Part shown: positions 49,834-61,501 of the stretch, in pieces
Layout: every line of letters starts with the position of its first letter
Numbering within the stretch: the stretch's first letter is position 1
Assembly (NCBI GenBank): GCA_028671895.1
Contig: CM053801.1
Span: 10,763,375-10,827,374 of the forward strand
Direction: 5' to 3'
Length of the DNA stretch: 64,000 nucleotides
DNA from: Oenanthe sinensis
Taxonomy: Eukaryota; Streptophyta; Magnoliopsida; Apiales; Apiaceae
Translations under genes and position numbers: made by a program
The notes under the pieces: model-generated
Seen by the model: the letters and a program-made list of their open reading frames with translations, nothing else
What the model was told of the DNA's origin: nothing
The model's database searches: none

Positions 49834-49924
49834 AAACCCTAATTGGGTTTGGGTTTATTTTAATTTGGATGGGGTTTTGTTTTTTGGTTTCAATGGAAAT
49901 AAGAAATTAGGGTTTAGGGTTTAG
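49834..49924 (-). promoter_or_regulatory. Telo-box motifs upstream of RRP45
   Basis: AAACCCTAA occurs on the plus strand at 49834-49842, and TTAGGGTTTAGGGTTTAG at 49907-49924 gives two further AAACCCTAA copies on the minus strand, 100-190 bp before the RRP45 start. In plants, telo-boxes mark promoters or leaders of genes for ribosomal proteins and other growth-linked translation and rRNA functions. That fits an exosome subunit. A role here is inference from position and motif. Confidence 0.6.
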
Positions 49925-52900
49925 TGGTGCTTGGCTTATTTGGTAGCAAAGACAGAGCTGCGGTTTTTTACATTTATTTTTTAGGTTAGTTTTTTCTACT
50001 AATTGCTAGCATAGACGGTCTTGGTAGCTAGGACTTGAGACACCTACAAACAATTTTAATATATAAATTTGGGAGAAAATTTTTATGATATAAATAAATA
50101 TACTACCTCTCAAAATAAGTTTTGATTCTTGTAATATATTAAAGATGTTAAAAAAATAATAAAAGAAAATATTTTTAAAATTTTCTTTTTTGTATAAAAA
50201 TTTAAATAAAATATTCTAAATACAGAGAAAATTAAATGACGCTTTTTTCGAAAAATGAGTATAATTTAGGGTTTTTTTGTAAAATACAATTTTTTTTTTG
50301 TAAATTACTTTTTTTATTTATATTTTATAAAAATACAATTTTTAAAATTTGTTTTGCAAAAATACGATTTTGTAACAAATACAACCATATGCAACTAAAA
50401 TCAACATCAAATACAACTACAAGTAACTTTAATTTTTTTTTTCAAAATACAGTTATATTTGGTTATAAATCGTATATAAAATGGTTACATTTAATTATAA
50501 ATCTTATATATGTTTATCTTTAATTACAAACCATATTTTTGTAAAAATTTCAAAAATTAGTAAAAATGTAAAAAATATTAAAAGAAATAATATTTTTAAT
50601 AATTTCCCTATAATTTACTAATATGTATATAAATTAAGAGTAAAAATATAAATGAAATACAGTTTATGATACACAAATATATAATTTACTAGAAAATTAA
50701 GATAAAAATTTTAAACATATAAACAATATTTACCTAATAATCAGCCCGTTATTCTAGATTAGATTTAATTTATATTTATATTCGATGTATTAACATTATA
50801 GAGTTATTCAATGTTTTTGAATTCCAAAAAAAAAGGTTTTTTTCCCCTTCAATTTAGATATTTATTTTGTATTCCTTCCGTCCTGTCTCAAATCATATGT
50901 CATATCTTGTCAAATATGTCCTATCATAATTTTAAAATCAATGAAAGTATAATATCTGTATCAAATCACCAAGAAATTAGAAGTAAATAATAATTTTGGA
51001 CTTTGCAAGTGTTTCAGCGAAATTGGAAATTAGAGGAAATGATTCAACTTTTCTTTAAGAATCAATATCAATATTATATATCCTGATCATATCAAAAAAA
51101 AAATATATATATAATGATAAATGTTATATGAAATATATTATATAAAATACTAATTAAAAATCATATATATCTTGCATCATAGTACTATTGCAGAACATGG
51201 TATATAAGGATATATAGTCTCTAATTTATACGCCATTTACTCTCGTGAACAAAACCCCCTTTACATCCAAGATGTCATTCATCATAGTGTTGTACATGTC
51301 AATCATCAACACCAAACCAAAACATATAAAACATTATGACATTATCAGAAACCTTGCCGGTTTCCAAAGGCATTTCCATCAAAAAAAAAAAACTACGCAA
51401 AGAAAGAAGGCTACCGGTTAGAGATAACAGTAAAAGTTTTTATTAAATTATTAAGCATCATACTAAATTCATCTTAGGCAGAGAGATCCGTAACGTTTGA
51501 AATGGTCTCTTTAACTGCTAGAGCTGGACATGCAACAATTATCAAAACAAAATTGAGAACAATGTGCCATATGAAATTATGAACAATGCACCATTTTGCA
51601 TCTCTAGAATCTAATGTTTGTTGCAACATTGTTATCAAAAAATTGATTTCCAATCACCAAAGTTGTTGCATTGGCAGATGAGCCCATGGGACAAGAAATT
51701 AGAGCTCTAGATTGGTGATTGACCAGAAACATGATTATTTATATCAATTGATAAAAATCGGTACTATTATTTCAATATAGAGAGAATACTAATAGAATCA
51801 TGCCATATTAGAATTATTTTGTACATAGTTATGTAAATCCACATTGCATACTGTCATACTGACAACTTGGCCCAGCACACAATCCTAACTTACCCGGACG
51901 TTAAGAAAAAGCTAGGACACTATAGAAATCTTAAGAATGACAATATATATAAATGTATGGTCTGTCATACAATTCTAACAGAGGATATACATATAAATAC
52001 ATTTTTAATTCTAAATCCACAATCAACCTAGAGGGTGATGGAAGTGAGAGCACTTAGACCGTCAAAAATTTCCCTTGGCACATGTCCATGAGTGTAGCAC
52101 ACCCTATGGCCCAAAAGAGAATATTCAGCAGGAGCTAGAAAAAACTATGCTACTCTCCACAAGATAACTTAGATAACTTACGGGGGATCGTTATGGTATT
52201 TCAATAAAAAAAAGTACCATCAGTTGAAAAGGTAATAAATTCAATTTGAAATCAGCATAAGCTACTTTTTTAAAAAGAAAAATATCAATCAAGTAAAAAT
52301 GTACAGGGGCATACAAGAATTATAGCAGGTTGTAAGCTCAGAGATCGTATGTGAGACAAAACTAGCGAACCCTCAACGCAAGAGCAGTCTTCCTACCTCC
52401 AACAGATACAAAAAATATCTCTCACACAGTACGCAACAACTTTTCCTGTACTTTAAGCAAGTTGTATATTGACTCAACTATATCCTTCTAACTTTATCTT
52501 TCTATTCGTTGCCCATTGTTAACCATCAGAACGGAAGGCAACTAAGCTGTTATCCTAGTTTATCGATGCCTCTAATATATTATTATCCACATTTCAGTTA
52601 AAACCCAGTCACTAGGCAGAACCATCCCACCAAATTCCTTCTTCATTTCCACCAAACGACCTTAAACATGAAAACATGATAGTTTCTATAAAACCTGACC
52701 GATAATCAAGTCATATCCTAACCACGATCCAATACAAAAAAACCAACATTGAGAAGGTCTGTCCTGCAATATCAAGTAATAGGTAGGTCAGACCGATTAT
52801 ACCTTGTACATAACGGCTGATCATACATATTAAAGAAAATAAAAAAATTCATTCATAACATCCTTACTAACCTCTTCACACCATTTTCAATCTTTTGTCT

Positions 52901-53530
52901 CCCAAACTCCGGCTAGAATCAGCATACCTTCTCAACTTAGCAATAACCCCATCTGTAAGATAAATTCCTTTACTTGTTCTGGTCCACCCATTCGAGCAAG
53001 CTCCTAAATATATGTGCTTGTGAGTGGGGTTCCTAAAAATTTAGAAGAAGCATATTGGTGTCCTTTCTTTCAGCACACAAATTGTTCTATAGGCTGGACA
53101 TAGTTATACAAATATGAATACATCAAACATATTTTACAGAGTCCATTTTTTCCATCTATGAAAAATAAAGCATTTGAAAATCTCTTTAAAGAAATTAATG
53201 GCATGAGACAGATGCACAACCATATATTAATCAAATGAACAATTTGAGATGCAGTTATTAATCTTGTAAAGCACCACACAGAATCATATAAATATAGCTA
53301 AATAACTTTTGGTTCCCCTGATGATAACAAATAAACATTTGGTTCCTCAAAGCTTCAAAATAAAAAAGTTTGCAGCTAAACCATATATCTCGTGCAAGTG
53401 TCTTAAATCCCAAAGGTCAACATATAATATAATACATAATTTCATAACAGAAGTTCAGCAATTAGACATAACAGGAACAACCTTACACAATGGGCATGAG
53501 AAAGTCCTTGCAGAGGGAGGCCACTTGTTC
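49925..53530. other. Intergenic region between RRP45 and RH42
   Basis: The first 1.3 kb is extremely AT-rich with repeated AAATACAA(T/C)TTTT phrases. Near 50860-51000, TTCCTTCCGTCC and the following AT-rich stretch look like a half Stowaway element. From 51240 to 53300 base composition is more balanced, but I find no exon or ORF with a motif. The part from about 52990 onward is duplicated at 58147-58310. Confidence 0.4.
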
Positions 53531-56500
53531 TCAAACCAGCGAGTATCGACCTGGTTGTGCAGAACCTGGAAGGGACGATGCTTGACTTGTGATATCCTCC
53601 AGTGTTCTCTTCAATTCTGCTTTAGCTTTCTTCACTGATTGTTCAGAAGGACCCTCAATAAACAAGTAAAGTTTTCTTTCCCCTGGCCCTGGGTTTTTAC
53701 CATGGGGAAAATGTTGCCCCCTGGTTGTGATGGCAGCTCCATACCATTCAGAGATTGGACCCAACGTTTCCTTGTGTGTCACCTTCCACCTAGCATTTTG
53801 AGGAAAATCATTGATCTCCAACTCTGCTTCATAATGCTCAGGAAGCGCATCAGCTTGAATCTTAGCTAGGTTATGCTGCAAGTTAATGGCAGCTGCCAAT
53901 GCCGCTGCCCTGGCAGCTCCATCTGCTGCAATTGGCAGGATGGAGGAGGGACCAGCTGGTATCGCACCGGGAAGAACTATATTCGGGCCAACAGGAATAG
54001 GCAACCCATTATGCAGTGGACCTGGTGTCGGAAGTGAGGATTTACGCACTCCATCGTTATCATCATCTGAATCTGACTTATCTTCCTCAAACCCATATTC
54101 TTTGGCCTGTGCTTTCTTCGCTGCTTTCCTGACTTCGTCCTCTTCTTCATTAAACTTAAAACCACTTCCTCCATAACCAGTTCCATGGGCTTGTTCAGTA
54201 CCCTGATTGACCTTTGCCATAAAACCATCAGCAAGAGCTTTCAGGTCGTCAGGTACAACTTGTTCCGAGAGTTCCAAGGCTTTCACAAGATCTGGTGCAT
54301 ACCTTGCGTCTTCTTCGGATATAAATGTAATAGCAGCACCTTTACGGCCAGCTCGCCCTGTCCGCCCAACACGGTGTACATAGTCTTCATAATGGTTTGG
54401 AACATCATAGTTAATCACCAATTCAAGCTCCTTCACATCTAGACCCCTTGCAGCAATACTAGTGGCAATCAACAAACTGCATACATTACTCTTAAAATCA
54501 GAAATTGTGGACTCGCGGTCAGTCTGATCCTTAGCCCCATGAAGTGAGAGGCAAGGATAACCGTGCTTAAGCAAATCTCGGAACAGGGAATCACATTTAT
54601 CCTGCGATTGAACAAATATTAATACCTTCCCTTTCTCATACCATTCTCCAAGCAGTTCGAGAAGCCTGAGAAACCTATCACTTTCTGATCTCATCTCCAC
54701 CAACTGTGTTATGTCTTTGTTCACAACACTTCTTCCACCCACCTGTATTTCCACAGGTTTATTCAGCACCTTGCGAGCCAGAACTTCGACCTGGCGAGGG
54801 AAAGTAGCAGAGAACAGTACAGTCTGGCGGTCTGGTCTTGTATTTTGAACAATTCTGGTGATCTGAGGTTCAAAACCCATATCAAACATTCGATCAGCTT
54901 CATCCATGACTAAGTAAGTGACCCTACGCAGATTTGTAATTTTTCCACTGCTTGTACAAAGTATGTCAATCATCCTACCAGGAGTACATACCACAATTTC
55001 AGTCCCTCGTTTTAATTCACTAATCTGTTGTGCAACGCCTGAACCACCATATACAGGTACGCAGCTGATACCAACTACCTTAGCGAACTTTTTTATGTCA
55101 CCATGGATCTGTTGGACTAGTTCTCTGGTGGGTGCCATAATGAGCCCAATCGGACCATCTCCGGACATCAATGGTGGCTGGTCTTTGATATGCCTCAACA
55201 TTGGTAGCACAAATGCTAATGTCTTGCCAGATCCTGTCTTAGCTACACCTATGCAGTCTCGACCACTCATTATAATGGGAAGTGCCTGAGCTTGAATTGA
55301 CATTGGCTTTTCATAATTAAGCTTTTTTATTGTGTCTAGTATTTTAGTTGATAATCCAGTCTGGTGCCATGTTTTAATAGGCTTAGGAACATCCTTCCCA
55401 TGGATTTTGAGTTCTAGTTGCATCCTATAAGCAGCAACCTCTTCAGCAGTCATCCTTGAAATTTCTTTAACTTCGATATAGAAATTTTTCCGAAACTGAA
55501 GATAATCAATCTTCGAATGATCAACAATAGATAGTTTTTCAGCTTTTGTCTTCTTCACCCTTTTCATGAATTCATCATCATCTTCATCTTCATCTTCCAC
55601 AGGCATGTCTTCATCATCAGCATCACTATAATCAGAATCAGAATCCTCACTAGGAATAATTCTTCCCATGGATTTATTCAGACCCTTTCTTGGCTGCTTC
55701 AATTTAACATTAACATTCTTGTCCTTTCTCATGTCGGAGTTATCATCAACAACAGAAGCCCCAGTAAGCTTTTCCACTTCAGGCAATACCATTTGATTCA
55801 TGAAAGCATCCAATGGATCAATTTCTTCATCCTCGTCAGCACCATCATTTCCATTCGAATTAGGGGGTGCAGCAACATCGAATTCAGCATCAACTTTCAT
55901 ATTTTCTCCAGCATCATCCTTGGGCTTGACATCTATATCCATTTGCACATCCTTTTCAGGTTTGTCCTCCAGTGCAGCTTCCTCATCGTCAGACTCCCCT
56001 TCTAAGGTCCATGTCTTCCCAGACTTCTGTTTGTCGACTTCAACATTTACTCCAAGCTTCTCTCTCTCAGATTCCTCTGTCTTCCTTTTCAACTCTTGCC
56101 ATTCCTGAACTCTCCTCCTCCTCTTCTCCATCTCCTCATCCAACTTCCGCTGTTCTTCCTCAATAACGTCTTCTCGACTTTTTTCATCTGCTTTATCCAT
56201 GGGAACATCATCACCTCTTTTTCTAGGACTACTCCCTACACTACCATCTCTGTGCCTACTAGACTTGCTTCGTTCACGTTCTCTATCCCTGTCTTTATGA
56301 TCATCTTCTCTTCTACGCCTCTTCCCTTCACGGTCTCTAGCATCATCACCATCACTGTGATCCACGTCTCGGTGCCTCTCCTTCCTCTTCCTTTCCCTCT
56401 CATCTCTCTCCTGTTCCCTCCTTTCTTTTTCCCGTTCCCTTTCCCTCTCTTCTCTCTCCCTTTCCCTCTTTTCCCTTTCTCTCTCCTTCTCCCTTACCCT

Positions 56501-56995
56501 CTCCCTTTCCTTTTCCCTCTCCCTATCTTCCCGCTCTCTCTCCCTAGCCCGTTCCTTTTCTCTCTTCGCCTTCTCTTTTTCCTTCTCCCTGATCCTCTCC
56601 TTTTCTTTTTCCTTCTCCTTCTCCCTATCTCTATGCCTATCCTTATGCTTTTCCCTCTCTTTGTACTTCTCATCAACACTCTTCTCTCTCTCCTTCCCCG
56701 GAGAGCCACGCCTCCTCTCCTTCTCCTTGATATCTCGACTCTTATCTCTGTCCCTCTCCCTATCATTATGCTTTTCCTTCACTTTGTACTTATCATCAAC
56801 ACTCTTCTCTCTCTCCTCGTCAGGTGAACCACCACGACGCCTTTCTTTCTCCTTACGGTCTCTACTCCTATCCGTATCCCTTTCCCTAGGCTTCTCTCCA
56901 TTCCTCTCCCTGTCTCGATGACTCTTCTTCGACTCCTCCCTCGTATCAGACTCATCCCTCCTAGACTTATGCTTAGTCACCTCCGCATTAGACAT
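53531..56995 (-). CDS. RH42: DEAD-box RNA helicase 42 (Prp5 / RCF1-like), single coding exon
   Basis: One uninterrupted frame encodes 1154 residues, the usual size of plant RH42. The first 270 or so residues are RE/RD/KE-rich, followed by acidic stretches and the Prp5-type DPLDAFMNQM block. The helicase core has the Q-motif region (KPMSIQAQALP), motif I AKTGSGKT near 584, Ia PTRELVQQI, Ib TPGRMIDIL, II DEAD at about 698-701, III SAT near 728, V ARGLDV and VI HRVGRTGRAGR near 872. The C-terminus has an Ala-rich stretch and the ERKLYLFIEGPSEQSVKKAK block. Prp5-type helicases proofread branch-site pairing by U2 snRNP; in Arabidopsis RCF1 is needed for correct splicing in the cold. The start, MSNAEVTKHKSRR, is followed at once by the charged region. 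A non-coding exon lies upstream, with its donor at 57293. Confidence 0.97.
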   Translation of the reverse strand: MSNAEVTKHKSRRDESDTREESKKSHRDRERNGEKPRERDTDRSRDRKEKERRRGGSPDEEREKSVDDKYKVKEKHNDRERDRDKSRDIKEKERRRGSPGKEREKSVDEKYKEREKHKDRHRDREKEKEKEKERIREKEKEKAKREKERAREREREDREREKERERVREKEREREKREREREEREREREKERREQERDERERKRKERHRDVDHSDGDDARDREGKRRRREDDHKDRDRERERSKSSRHRDGSVGSSPRKRGDDVPMDKADEKSREDVIEEEQRKLDEEMEKRRRRVQEWQELKRKTEESEREKLGVNVEVDKQKSGKTWTLEGESDDEEAALEDKPEKDVQMDIDVKPKDDAGENMKVDAEFDVAAPPNSNGNDGADEDEEIDPLDAFMNQMVLPEVEKLTGASVVDDNSDMRKDKNVNVKLKQPRKGLNKSMGRIIPSEDSDSDYSDADDEDMPVEDEDEDDDEFMKRVKKTKAEKLSIVDHSKIDYLQFRKNFYIEVKEISRMTAEEVAAYRMQLELKIHGKDVPKPIKTWHQTGLSTKILDTIKKLNYEKPMSIQAQALPIIMSGRDCIGVAKTGSGKTLAFVLPMLRHIKDQPPLMSGDGPIGLIMAPTRELVQQIHGDIKKFAKVVGISCVPVYGGSGVAQQISELKRGTEIVVCTPGRMIDILCTSSGKITNLRRVTYLVMDEADRMFDMGFEPQITRIVQNTRPDRQTVLFSATFPRQVEVLARKVLNKPVEIQVGGRSVVNKDITQLVEMRSESDRFLRLLELLGEWYEKGKVLIFVQSQDKCDSLFRDLLKHGYPCLSLHGAKDQTDRESTISDFKSNVCSLLIATSIAARGLDVKELELVINYDVPNHYEDYVHRVGRTGRAGRKGAAITFISEEDARYAPDLVKALELSEQVVPDDLKALADGFMAKVNQGTEQAHGTGYGGSGFKFNEEEDEVRKAAKKAQAKEYGFEEDKSDSDDDNDGVRKSSLPTPGPLHNGLPIPVGPNIVLPGAIPAGPSSILPIAADGAARAAALAAAINLQHNLAKIQADALPEHYEAELEINDFPQNARWKVTHKETLGPISEWYGAAITTRGQHFPHGKNPGPGERKLYLFIEGPSEQSVKKAKAELKRTLEDITSQASSLPGSAQPGRYSLV

Positions 56996-57292
56996 TATTC
57001 AATCAACCACCTCTCTATCAGCAACAAACTAATCCCCAACCTAACATATCAAACCAATACACAAACCATCAGTAACTCGTAAACTTATCGAAAATCGTAT
57101 CGCTATATTAAAATTAACACAAATAACATCAATTTCAGGTTTAAAATCTTGTTCTAATCAATGCAACATAATTGGAAATTCACACACACTAAAAGTGTAA
57201 ATATAAACATCGAAATTAAAAATATAAAAAAAACAATGTCATAACGATTGTAACGAGTAAATAGAAGTAAATTAGATGTAGTAATCTCTTAC

Positions 57293-57440
57293 CGATAAAA
57301 GAACAGATCCAAGCGCGTGGAGTGGAGAGTGAGATCGAATCGCCGGCAGGGGCGAAATAGAGACAGTGAGATTAGATTTGTGTATGTTTTTTAGGTTTCG
57401 ACCTAAACAAATATCTAGGTTTCCCCTTTGCAGGAAAGAA
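57293..57440 (-). other. Non-coding first exon of RH42
   Basis: On the minus strand the leader ends TTTTATCG|GTAAGAGATT at 57293. Likely acceptors lie 35-45 bp before the start codon (ATGTTAG|G or GGATTAG|T near 57025-57045). Leader introns are usual for this gene class. Confidence 0.55.
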
Positions 57441-57469
57441 GAAACTCCACACCACCACCGGTGTCCCCG

Positions 57470-57478
57470 TATATATAA
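57470..57478 (-). promoter_or_regulatory. TATA box of RH42
   Basis: GCTTATATATACGGGG on the minus strand contains a consensus TATA box about 30-40 bp upstream of the expected 5' end of the non-coding exon. It is the only TATA-like site between the leader and the very AT-rich DNA beyond 57480. Confidence 0.5.
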
Positions 57479-57479
57479 G

Positions 57480-58146
57480 CGATCAAATTATCTTTATTTT
57501 TATACATAAATAATTGGTGTTTTATGTAGTAAATCAATTTGTAAAAGGAAAAAATATTTAGGAATTATGCATACTAATTTTTTTTAGTACAAAATAGAGT
57601 GATTTTTCTAGTTGGAGATATAATGTTTAGTCGATTCATTTATTATTTATTTAATGTTAATGTTTTGGACTTATATATATATAGAAAACGAATAAAGTGG
57701 ATTATTTGTTATTTTGTTGTGAATATTATGTTTAATTAAATAATTTATTGTTTGTTTATTATTCATATATTGGACTCATGCATATAGAAAATATTTGAAC
57801 GGAATAAAGTAATTATTTGTTGTAGATATTATATCTAGTTAATTAATTCATTGTTTCGAACTAAATTATTTTAAAGAAAAGACATACGATCGGATGACTC
57901 CATTTTCATCATCACAATTCACATCCATACATATTCACATATATTTAAAATCACAAGTTAACGGATCATTCGATATATTTAATTTTGCTATCTAGAAAGG
58001 AAATTAAAAATAAAAATTAATTTAATAGAAGTGCCAAATTTATAGCCGATACAATTTTTTTAAAAAAAATCAATAAAATTTGAAATACAAACATGACTAG
58101 AAGTAAAAGTAAATTTTAAAATCATAATATTTAAAACTGCACATTA
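57480..58146. other. AT-rich upstream DNA of RH42
   Basis: No gene. Two stretches share TTAT(T/A)TGTT..TTGTTGTGAATATTATGTTTA-like order (about 57600-57740 and 57740-57860), with TTGGACT(T/C)AT and AATAAAGT repeats, consistent with an old tandem duplication of about 120 bp. Confidence 0.4.
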
Positions 58147-58310
58147 AAGCCAAGCAAACCCCTAATTATTATGTGCTTATGCGTAGGGGTCGTAAAAATT
58201 TGAACAAAAGCACACATATAAATTCTTCAATAGGCTGGCTAGTTATACACTTATTATACAATCATGAATACATGGAATGGATTTTACAGAGTCCACACAA
58301 GGAACAACGT
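58147..58310. repeat. Partial copy of the RH42 3' flank
   Basis: The segment resembles 53000-53145: ATGTGCTTATGCGTAGGGGT against ATGTGCTTGTGAGTGGGGTT, AATAGGCTGGCTAGTTATAC against ATAGGCTGGACATAGTTATAC, and ATTTTACAGAGTCCA in both. It then jumps to GGAACAACGTTACAC, matching GGAACAACCTTACAC at about 53474. The orientation is the same, so the RH42 gene is bracketed by direct copies of its downstream DNA. Confidence 0.75.
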
Positions 58311-58676
58311 TACACGACGAGGAAGATAAAAAAAACTCTGTTTGGCTAAACCAACGGCCAGCCCATTACCCAATGGCTGCAATTCCCTTTCAAACGATAG
58401 GTGTGCCCAAGGAGGCAAGGGTAAGCCCAAAACTTTAAATATACTTATAATATATATACTTATATGACAAATCAAGGGTAAGCCCAATCCAGAATCTGGT
58501 AAGAACAACCCCTATTCAGTGTGAGACAAATATGAGATGCACAACGGTGGGTTATTTGGTGCTTTTTTGGATTAAATGTTTAAATGTTGAAATTAATTAC
58601 TCGTATAATTTATAAGTCAATCTCATTTATATCCATGTTTGGATATTACCCTCTGTTTTTCTGAATGAATGAGTTA

Positions 58677-58895
58677 CTCCTCTGTTTTTATTTCAATATT
58701 TATTGTTTGAGTTTTACCCGGATTTTAAAGTGTTTTGACTGCTTAGATATAATTACTTTTATAAACTATTATATTGGTCATATATGTTTATTCATCAAAA
58801 AAAATTGAAAATAATAATTAAAATTATTCAGTTAAATAAATACCTTTGAGGTGTGTGAAAAAAATCAAACAACAATAATTAAAAAATATTGGGAG
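58677..58895. mobile_element. Stowaway-like MITE, TSD TA
   Basis: The left end CTCCTCTGTTTTTATTTC and the reverse of the right end CTCCCAATATTTTTTAATT are both flanked by TA (58675-58676, 58896-58897). The inner sequence TCAATATTTATTGTTTGA pairs with TCAAACAACAATAATT near the right end. It is degenerate, 219 bp. Confidence 0.6.
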
Positions 58896-60174
58896 TATTA
58901 TAAAAGAAAAATAACAAGTGCCTCGTTGTCTAATTCATAAGTTTACACAAACACCACACACCAAATGATTATTTGGCCATTGGACTAATTAGTTTTGGCG
59001 GATATGATTGGTAGCTTGGCTAGTAGCTACAATTCACATTGTGATTTTAATGTTTATTAGCTAGAATTCATTGATTTAAGACAAATCTCACTATTAATAT
59101 ACTCCTAGCCAGATCTACATGCACCTTCACTCGTCCCTTATTAAGTCCGCTGTGTATATACACTATACACACACAAGGATGAGCTCTAGCTTCCTATCAA
59201 TTCTGTAATACAGTTGCCTATCCACTTCATGTGAATGATATTCCCTTGTATATTTCTAGGCTTCTGCTTATTTTGTCAAATTATGAACACACCCATGCTA
59301 AATCCACGCTAAATCCAGTTGATTAGTTGGTGTCATAATTAGCAACATGCAGGAGGAGGCAGCGAAAACTCAATGAGCTAGCTAACAAAACAGTTGATTA
59401 AAATTGACGACTTTAAAGCCTAGAGACAATTTGCCTACATATTGTTGGACCATTTTGACATTGTAGATAACTGGACCAAATTGGCAACTAGTAATGTAGC
59501 TATTGTCTTGCTTATGGAGGATACTACTCAATTATTGAATTCAAAAAATGGTCCTTTTAGATTCTGATCCTCTACAAAATGGGAGCATCTTTGCAACCTT
59601 ACGTTTGTGTTTCCCGGAGAGGTAGGCCACGTATATTTATATAATTTCATTAACTCGTTTGCCCAAAAAAATAAAATACTACCATAAATAGATAAGTAAC
59701 AAATAAAAGTAATTGGTTTGATTGTTGAAAAGATTTATTTGCATATTATTTTGACTTCACATGTTTTATTCTATGCGACTGTACCGGTTAATGTGGTGTA
59801 CTTGCTAAAGTTTGTATTTGACAAAGTTTTTCATTAATTAAGCTTTGAGGATGATTTTTTTTAACTGGGAGAAATTATCCCAACAAATGTTGTAAGGATT
59901 TGATAAATAATAAATTGGTGCAAAAATAGAAAAATTAAAAAAAAATCAATAAAGCATGGTCAAGTATTATTGATTATGGGTTAAAATTGAGTGCTCCTTC
60001 AATAAGATGTGGTGTGATGTGTGGTCATGTATTATCTATCTAACTCTATTTATAATTTTATAGGGTAAAGTTTTAAATTATGTTGAATTTATTTATAATT
60101 TTTTCTATTTAGAAATTAGATGCGGAAAGTAATAAATTATATAAGCCATACTTTTATTATTATTTTCACTTATG

Positions 60175-60206
<32 letters not shown>

Positions 60207-61150
60207 ATCTCTAAATATCGCATGAACTATTGATTTGTTAAATTAGAACTGAATTAAACTTGAGTTTACTTAAACCCTAGCCTGCATATATTCTCGTGGT
60301 TTCAAAAATTGTCTTGGTGTAATTTTTTTTTCATTTAAGAGTTCTTTAGTTACAATATTTCACTGCATTAATGTTGTTCAACACTTTTAAACAACACAAC
60401 AAAATTCTTCTCACGTAAAAAATTATTTTCACGATTAATAAATGTAAACTAATTGTTTAGTATTCTGCCTACATTTTTTTTGCATTATATTATTTCACAT
60501 TTTTAAAAGAGCGCGTAATATTTTGTTCATACCGTAATAATGTAATAACACTAAAAAATTATTCTCCACACAACCCTATACATATATGATCATTGTCATG
60601 GTGTGACTGGTGTCCATTCAACCAGGCTGGAGTATGGTAATTCGCCTCACCCTAAGATATTTTAGCTAGTTCACATTAATGTAGAGATGAAGCATTTGAT
60701 ATGCTAGTATGTGAGGATATCTTATTAGGCGCTTTTGATCGGTTTGCTGTTTGGTCATTTTCGAGGTCTAAATCCAACTCCTAAACCAAATTGATCATTT
60801 TCGAGCTCTAAATCCAACTTCTAAACCAAATTGATCTCTACTGCAGGGTTGAATCCAATCACATCCAATTGGTTGCTTTTTATTACTAATACTTTCTTAA
60901 CTAAAACCGATACATTTGCATTATTAGCAAAAGCGACATAGATTGGCTGTGGTTGAAGCATGATTTAAATGGTTTTCAAGAATGAAATTCAAATTAAGGT
61001 TTGTAAAGTTCTCGTTTAAAAGGAAAAAAAGTTGTTTTACTTGAAAAATATAACTAAGCATAATAAATTAATAGCATAAAAGTGTTTTAAAATACAAATA
61101 ATTATCTAATAATTCTAATTTTACTAGAATATTATTATAAAAAATAGTTA

Positions 61151-61501
61151 CTTTCCCCGTTTCAAATTAACTGTCGTGTTTAATAAATAAGTATGTAATC
61201 AAATTGACAGATTTTGACTAAACATATAATATTATATTATATAATACTTCATTCATCCATTTTTAGAATAAATTTTGTCTGAAAATAAATGATCATTTCT
61301 ATTTTCAAAATAAATTTTGGGATGATTTTTCAAACTATCCTTATATTTATTATTTTCAATGTTTAACTTTTTAAAAACTTAGTTTAATTCTCATCTTTCA
61401 AAATAATAATCAAGAGTATTTATAGGAAAAATGTATTAAATTAAAATTTTTTAATAAGCGTAATATTTTTAACATATACATGAAAATCAGGACGGAGGGA
61501 G
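61151..61501. mobile_element. Stowaway-like relics, possibly nested
   Basis: Two left-type ends (CTTTCCCCGTTTCAAATT at 61151 and CTTCATTCATCCATTTTT at about 61247) precede a single good right end, TCAGGACGGAGGGAG at about 61487-61501. The inner copy from 61247 would be about 255 bp. Pairing is uncertain. Confidence 0.4.

Noticed and set aside
49907..49924. Interstitial telomere repeat
   Set aside because: Only two to three TTTAGGG units are present, and their position in a promoter fits a telo-box better than a telomere relic.
56096..56827. A 243-codon plus-strand ORF and several smaller ones antisense to RH42
   Set aside because: They are the CT-rich complement of the RE/RD/KE-rich N-terminus of RH42; the Leu/Phe/Pro/Ser-only composition is an artefact of that low complexity.
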